8,847 nt of DNA from Candidatus Gerdarchaeota archaeon. GTDB lineage: Archaea; Asgardarchaeota; Heimdallarchaeia; JABLTI01. Within the stretch, counting starts at the first letter, position 1, and every line of letters starts with the position of its first letter. Positions 5,660 through 8,847 of the stretch are shown piece by piece. Below the pieces are notes generated by a model. That model was given only the letters and a program-made list of their open reading frames with translations, was not told the origin of the DNA and ran no database searches. A program made the translations under genes and the position numbers. The stretch is taken from NCBI GenBank assembly GCA_016840945.1, contig JAEORJ010000331.1, positions 1 to 8,847 of the forward strand, given 5' to 3'.

Positions 5660-6109
5660 ATGTTTGTTGAGCTGATGGATAGCACGATAAAAATTCGTGA
5701 AATGAGGATACGAGAAGCTCTAGATAAAAACAGAGGATCAAGAGGAAGAAAACGCAGTAAAAAGACTGTAAGAGTACAAGAATTAATACTTGATCTATTA
5801 TTCGTAAAACAGAGGTTAATGAGATCATCCGAGATAAGAATCGCAGTAGCCAAACGTGTAAAAGGATTGAGTAATTATTTATTCTTTTCAGCCTTGCAGG
5901 ATTTACAAAAGAATGGTACAATCATTAAGAAAAAGAACCTTCTTAATATGAAATACACTTTCTACACTCTTTCAATGGAAGAAAAACAATTGCGTGAAAG
6001 AGACGGCTTCTCCCGCGAACAAATAAGTGGTTCCGAATTAAATTATATTATACCATTTTATATTACAGAAAAAGATTTAGTGCACCCAACTAGATACTTC
6101 TGGTTCTAG
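5660..6109 (+). CDS. Small basic winged-helix protein, putative DNA-binding
   Basis: No named family is recognised. From the ATG the protein is 149 residues. Residues about 10-36 are strongly basic (REMRIREALDKN, then RGSRGRKRSKK). Residues about 36-105 fit a winged helix: VQELILDLLFVKQRLMRSSE, helix AVAKRVKGLSNYLFFSALQD (recognition-type), then LQKNGTIIKKK and a wing ending KYTFYTLS, rather like PadR/MarR-type modules. The C-terminal 45 residues are of unknown role and end HPTRYFWF. A TTG at 5651 in the same frame would add three residues. ATG is preferred because GAAGG (5646-5650) then sits 9 nt upstream. It is monocistronic in appearance: a U-rich terminator follows the TAG stop. It is divergent from the four-TM protein gene and preceded by a perfect inverted repeat. 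A transcriptional regulator is the best guess. Confidence 0.7.
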   Translation: MFVELMDSTIKIREMRIREALDKNRGSRGRKRSKKTVRVQELILDLLFVKQRLMRSSEIRIAVAKRVKGLSNYLFFSALQDLQKNGTIIKKKNLLNMKYTFYTLSMEEKQLRERDGFSREQISGSELNYIIPFYITEKDLVHPTRYFWF

Positions 6110-6138
6110 CACTAGATAATCTTTTTTTTATTTTTTTT
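6105..6138 (+). terminator. U-rich terminator after the winged-helix gene
   Basis: The small hairpin TCTAG-CA-CTAGA overlaps the TAG stop codon. Two runs of eight Ts follow (6122-6129 and 6131-6138), giving strong archaeal-type termination on the plus strand. Confidence 0.6.
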
Positions 6139-6197
6139 ATTATAATTATATCAGAATAATTATTTTGAAATTTTAAGAACCTAATTTTGCTAGAGAT

Positions 6198-6210
6198 AAA
6201 TATAAAAAGC
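6198..6210 (+). promoter_or_regulatory. Candidate TATA box for the HD-domain gene
   Basis: AAATATAAAAAGC contains TATAAAA, the best TATA-like match in the 6110-6332 gap. It would give a leader of about 100 nt before the ATG at 6333. An alternative weak element, TAATATTTATGG (6269-6280), is nearer. I see no gene in this 223-base gap. Confidence 0.35.
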
Positions 6211-6283
6211 TTAAAAAGAAGACAAAAGATGAAGAATTATTGATAATTAGAGGTACATAAAGCTAGATTAATATTTATGGTTA

Positions 6284-6301
6284 TCTAGTTAATTACCTAG
6301 A
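6284..6301. promoter_or_regulatory. Imperfect palindrome upstream of the HD-domain gene
   Basis: TCTAG-T-TAATTA-C-CTAGA is an 18-bp palindrome with a single mismatched pair, ending 31 nt before the ATG at 6333. It could be an operator or a leader hairpin. The AT-rich background weakens the case. Confidence 0.3.
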
Positions 6302-6332
6302 AACCTTCTTAAAACAACTAACGGAGATTTTA

Positions 6333-6992
6333 ATGCCACCGAACTATAAAAGATTATACGAAATCGTTTGTGATTTATATTCTGATACTGATCATTTCTA
6401 TTATGGGCAATGGGATGAGACATTTTTCACTCTAAGAGTATTTGAAACCTGTAAAGAACTGATTAAAAAAAATCGAGCAAAACTTGAAGATGATGTTATT
6501 CTTACAGCCGCCATTTTTCATGATATTGGAAAGACAAAATTAGATACTGAAGAGAAAATACAAGAGGAATGGGATAAACATTCGATTTATGGTTCAGAAT
6601 TAACTCGAGAGATTCTTGAAAAAGAAGACTTTAGTAATGACTTTATAGATAAAGTAGTCTATCTAGTAAAGCATCATGACGATAGACCAAATAAAGTAGA
6701 AATGATTCGGACAGATGAATTGAAGATATTACAAGATGCTGATTTATTAGCTGATATGGGAATAGCTAGTTTTGTTAGACCGTTTCTTTACAGTGGTAAA
6801 AATAAGCGAAAAACAATTGATAATGTTAATTTTATAAAATCTACAAAAAGAAACAATGGAACTCTATCTAAGGAAAACCTCTATCGCTTAAATTTGAAAT
6901 CATCAAAACGTATTGCTATGAAATTACTTAAAGAATCTGAGAGATTAAACAAAAAAATCTTCAAAATGACACAATCAGAACTAGTAGAATAA
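6333..6992 (+). CDS. HD-domain metal-dependent phosphohydrolase-like protein
   Basis: A 219-residue protein of the HD superfamily (nucleotide or cyclic-nucleotide hydrolases). The HD pair is H63-D64 in AAIFHDIGKTKL. Further typical ligands or active-site residues are H83 in DKHSIYGSEL, H114-H115 in LVKHHDDRPN and D135/D137 in LQDADLLADMG. The C-terminal third is basic, with many Lys/Arg (for example KNKRKTIDNVNF and KSTKRNNG). Oddity: in the usual N-terminal motif H-x-x-R-V the histidine is replaced by phenylalanine (F32 in FFTLRV), so one metal ligand may be missing or supplied by H21. ATG has GGAG 6 nt upstream (6323-6326). It precedes the M55 gene by 60 nt on the same strand and may be co-transcribed with it. 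The substrate is unknown; HD family is confident. Confidence 0.88.
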   Translation: MPPNYKRLYEIVCDLYSDTDHFYYGQWDETFFTLRVFETCKELIKKNRAKLEDDVILTAAIFHDIGKTKLDTEEKIQEEWDKHSIYGSELTREILEKEDFSNDFIDKVVYLVKHHDDRPNKVEMIRTDELKILQDADLLADMGIASFVRPFLYSGKNKRKTIDNVNFIKSTKRNNGTLSKENLYRLNLKSSKRIAMKLLKESERLNKKIFKMTQSELVE

Positions 6993-7029
6993 GAATAAAC
7001 TAATGCTTTTAGAAATAAACATTTTTAAT

Positions 7030-7044
7030 CTTCAGTAGCTGAAG
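7030..7044 (+). other. Hairpin CTTCAG-TAG-CTGAAG between the HD and M55 genes
   Basis: A perfect 6-bp stem with a 3-base loop ends 8 nt before the GTG start of the M55 gene, where a Shine-Dalgarno would normally lie. No Shine-Dalgarno is visible there. It could affect translation initiation or mark an mRNA processing site. Confidence 0.4.
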
Positions 7045-7052
7045 CTAATCTA

Positions 7053-7910
7053 GTGATTGAATTGAAAGCATTTATTTCTGTTGACCTTGAAGGATTACCA
7101 TTTATAGTGAATTTAGGACAATTGAATTTGAAAGGAAAATTATATGATGAAGCAAGGGAAATAGCTACTAAGATTACTCTAAATATTGTTTATGAGCTAC
7201 ATGATCAGGGATTTGATGAGATAATAGTTGCAGATTCGCATGGTCCAATGGTAAATTTATATGTCAATGAATTGCCAGAATATGTTGAAATTGTTCGTGG
7301 TACACCCAGACCAATAAGCATGGTTGCTGGTATTGAAGAATGTGATGTTGCGTTATTTGTGGGATATCATGCTAAATATGGTACTGAAAAATCAACTTTT
7401 GATCACACCTACAGTGGTTCAAGTATACACAAATTGATATTGAATGGTATAGAAGTTAGTGAATATTTGTTAAATTCATATACAGCTGGGGAGTTTAACG
7501 TCCCTGTTATTTTCATTGCAGGAGAAGCAAAATTAATCGAAGGGGATGTTAAAGAATACACTCCATGGGTAGAATCCGTCATTTTAAAACGATCTTTTAG
7601 CCAATTCGCAGCTAGAAGTCCAAGTATGATGAAGATCCAAACAGAATTAAAAGAAACTGTAAGATTAGCTGTAAACAAATTTAAAGAAAATAAAATGAAA
7701 GCACTAAAAATGAATGAAGAAGTAAAAATGGAAATAGTCTTTAAATCGAGTGTTATGGCTGATGTTGCAGATTTACTACCACAGGTAAAACGAATAAATG
7801 GATTAACGGTTGAATACATCGCTCAAAATGTTATTGAAGCTTATAAGGTCTTTCAGTTGTTAGTGACTGCTGCATCAGGAGCCTATAATGCTATTATTAA
7901 TAATCAATAA
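7053..7910 (+). CDS. M55-family D-aminopeptidase (DppA-like)
   Basis: A 285-residue protein matching the M55 metallopeptidase family (Bacillus subtilis DppA, about 274 aa). The zinc ligands seen in DppA are all present: D11 and E13 in ISVDLEGLP, H63 in VADSHGPM, H106 in FVGYHAKYG and E137 in GIEVSEYLLN. The catalytic histidine corresponds to H118 in TFDHTYSG. DppA cleaves N-terminal D-amino acids from small peptides as a decameric ring; the natural substrate in this organism is unknown. No signal peptide is seen, so it is cytoplasmic. Start choice: GTG at 7053 gives the longest form, but TTG at 7062 would begin MKAFISVDLEG and align exactly with DppA's MKLYMSVDMEG. There is no clear Shine-Dalgarno for either. 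It follows the HD gene by 60 nt and converges on the gene at 7933, with only 22 nt between the stops. Confidence 0.93.
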   Translation: MIELKAFISVDLEGLPFIVNLGQLNLKGKLYDEAREIATKITLNIVYELHDQGFDEIIVADSHGPMVNLYVNELPEYVEIVRGTPRPISMVAGIEECDVALFVGYHAKYGTEKSTFDHTYSGSSIHKLILNGIEVSEYLLNSYTAGEFNVPVIFIAGEAKLIEGDVKEYTPWVESVILKRSFSQFAARSPSMMKIQTELKETVRLAVNKFKENKMKALKMNEEVKMEIVFKSSVMADVADLLPQVKRINGLTVEYIAQNVIEAYKVFQLLVTAASGAYNAIINNQ

Positions 7911-7917
7911 TAGAATT

Positions 7918-7931
7918 GATTGGAACCAATC
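7918..7931. terminator. Inverted repeat between convergent stops
   Basis: GATTGG-AA-CCAATC is a perfect 6-bp inverted repeat filling most of the 22-nt gap between the M55 stop and the stop of the opposing gene. It could be a bidirectional 3'-end hairpin. There is no U-run on either side, so a terminator role is only suggested by position. Confidence 0.35.
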
Positions 7932-7932
7932 T

Positions 7933-8847
7933 TCAGGACTCATCTTCAGGAAAAGGTATCTTCAATAGCTCAAGTGATAAAACTTGGTTGCACTTTGGGC
8001 AATGACCATTTTGTTGAATATAAACAAGTAGATGGTCAAAATGATTGATAGAATTACATTTTGGACATTTAATTGTTAATTGTGAAGGTTCTATAGGTAA
8101 ATTGCAACATGAACAAACCAAGATTTCAAAATCACATTTAGGACAAAGAGCATCATTTATACTAATTTTATCACCACAATAGAAACATAATGCTTGATTT
8201 TTTGGGTAATCGTAAATAGATTCCCTCTTAAAGATTAATTTCTCATTATCAAATGATCCCAAGATTTTTAATTTATTATTTTTCTTCCAATTAATTAGGT
8301 GTTCTGTTATTTGTGCTTCTTCAAGTGAAGTTAAAGCAGAAAGTTGAGGTATAGTTTTTTCTGATCCATCAGTGAGTAAAGCTAATGTTGTAAGAAGAAT
8401 TAATTTATTAGAATTTGATTTTTCTTCAATTCTCTTTTTTAGAACTATTTTTCTTCTTTTAATGAGTTGTATAGATACTACAGTAGCTATAGCAATAACT
8501 GTTAGGAAGGAAAATGTGGATGATAATACTATAATGATAGTTCTTCGCCGCAAATTAGGAAAACTTGTGGGGTCTAATGGGTCTGTGTGATAAATTAAAA
8601 TTTCCTCGCCATCTGAAAAACCATCCCCATCGCTATCAGGATTGTTTGGATTTGTAAAATATTGGTAAATCTCATCATAATCAGATAACAAATCATAATC
8701 TGTGTCAGGGTTATTTGGATCGGTAAAAGTAATTGATAATTCCACATTATCTAGAAGGCCGTCACCATCCGAATCAGAATTGTAAGGATTTGTGTGAGTC
8801 TCATCGAACTCAACATAATCAAGTAATCCATCTGCATCTATATCTGA
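7933..8847 (-). CDS. Membrane protein: Ca-binding TSP3 repeats, TM helix, winged helix, zinc ribbon and RING-like knuckle (partial, N-terminus outside window)
   Basis: The reverse-strand frame is open to the window edge, giving 304 visible residues; an internal GTG (8743-8745) lies inside the repeats and is not the true start. Residues 2-93 hold four 23-residue thrombospondin type 3-like repeats (DIDADGLLD, DSDGDGLLD, DTDYDLLSD, DSDGDGFSD), predicted to bind calcium outside the cell. A TM helix at about 103-129 is flanked by RRR and KRRK. Residues 148-209 look like a winged helix (LILLTTLALLTDG ... ITEHLINWKK, wing). A zinc ribbon follows (C221-x2-C224, C235-x2-C238). The end has C245-x2-C248, C261-x2-C264, H269-x2-H272, C283-x2-C286, a RING-like spacing. 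The inferred topology is repeats outside, winged helix and zinc modules in the cytoplasm. No named family is recognised. A membrane-tethered sensor or a ubiquitin-ligase-like protein are both possible. Confidence 0.85.
   Translation of the reverse strand, partial: SDIDADGLLDYVEFDETHTNPYNSDSDGDGLLDNVELSITFTDPNNPDTDYDLLSDYDEIYQYFTNPNNPDSDGDGFSDGEEILIYHTDPLDPTSFPNLRRRTIIIVLSSTFSFLTVIAIATVVSIQLIKRRKIVLKKRIEEKSNSNKLILLTTLALLTDGSEKTIPQLSALTSLEEAQITEHLINWKKNNKLKILGSFDNEKLIFKRESIYDYPKNQALCFYCGDKISINDALCPKCDFEILVCSCCNLPIEPSQLTIKCPKCNSINHFDHLLVYIQQNGHCPKCNQVLSLELLKIPFPEDES
8569..8844 (-). repeat. Four tandem 69-bp (23-residue) TSP3-like calcium-binding repeats
   Basis: Units begin at 8844, 8775, 8706 and 8637 (reverse strand) with exactly 69-bp spacing. 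Each opens with D-x-D-x-D and carries LLD or FSD and, after the acidic helix, TNP or TDP. The third unit (DTDYDLLSD) lacks the glycines of the DxDGDG consensus and may bind calcium poorly. More units may lie outside the window. Confidence 0.8.

Noticed and set aside
6110..6332. Possible small RNA or hidden gene in the gap before the HD gene
   Set aside because: Beyond a terminator, a TATA-like element and one imperfect palindrome I see no open frame or convincing RNA fold.
7003..7038. Short reading frame of 11 codons (ATGCTTTTAGAAATAAAC...TAG) before the M55 gene
   Set aside because: It has no ribosome-binding site, no recognisable leader-peptide pattern, and is too short to distinguish from chance.
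7409..7819. Long open frame on the reverse strand inside the M55 gene
   Set aside because: It lies wholly within a gene with full conserved catalytic residues, has no ribosome-binding site and gives a low-complexity hydrophobic translation typical of an antisense shadow.
8743..8745. Internal GTG as start of the Ca-repeat/TM/zinc protein
   Set aside because: The same 23-residue repeat continues in frame upstream of it to the window edge, so the true start lies outside the window.

Overview
The window is AT-rich (by eye about two-thirds A+T) and looks archaeal. It has a CDC48/VAT-type double AAA+ ATPase and an archaeal Hsp20 carrying the 'GPDGKP...EFGN' segment. It also has an ArsR-type regulator of the Phr/HSR1 kind, TATA boxes of the TTTAAATA type, and U-rich terminators. 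The lineage cannot be fixed from this sequence. A bacterial-type PlsY acyltransferase and a membrane protein joining Ca-binding repeats, a winged helix and RING-like zinc knuckles are reminiscent of Asgard (Promethearchaeota) genomes, but that is inference only. No rRNA, tRNA, CRISPR array or insertion sequence was seen.

Layout. The left 5.4 kb is all on the minus strand. From right to left in coordinates, which is the direction of transcription, it runs: a four-TM protein with a PH-like tail (4509-5420) ending in a hairpin/U-tract terminator; hsp20 (3744-4325); cdc48 (1472-3706); a two-winged-helix ArsR-family regulator (732-1430); a T-run; and a separately promoted plsY (1-645) that runs off the left edge. 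The middle (5421-5659) is a divergent intergenic region with several inverted repeats. To its right, on the plus strand, are a small basic winged-helix protein (5660-6109), an HD-domain protein (6333-6992) and an M55 D-aminopeptidase (7053-7910). The last gene (7933-8847, minus, convergent with M55) is a partial membrane protein. Its order is thrombospondin-type-3 Ca repeats, one TM helix, winged helix, zinc ribbon, RING-like knuckle.

How the parts fit. hsp20, cdc48 and the regulator form a compact heat-shock/protein-quality-control operon. The same three gene families are linked in Archaeoglobus fulgidus, but there the regulator comes first; here hsp20 is first and the regulator last. A perfect palindrome, TTTAGTGA-N5-TCACTAAA, lies just downstream of a double TATA element in front of hsp20, where a Phr-like repressor would act. 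A U8 tract after hsp20 and a large stem-loop over the cdc48 stop codon could set unequal expression of the three genes.

The most interesting second-look items are this rearranged operon with its operator, the Ca-repeat/TM/winged-helix/RING-like protein, the PlsY with an altered catalytic motif 1, the twin 19-bp motif in two intergenic regions, and the HD protein lacking the first canonical histidine.
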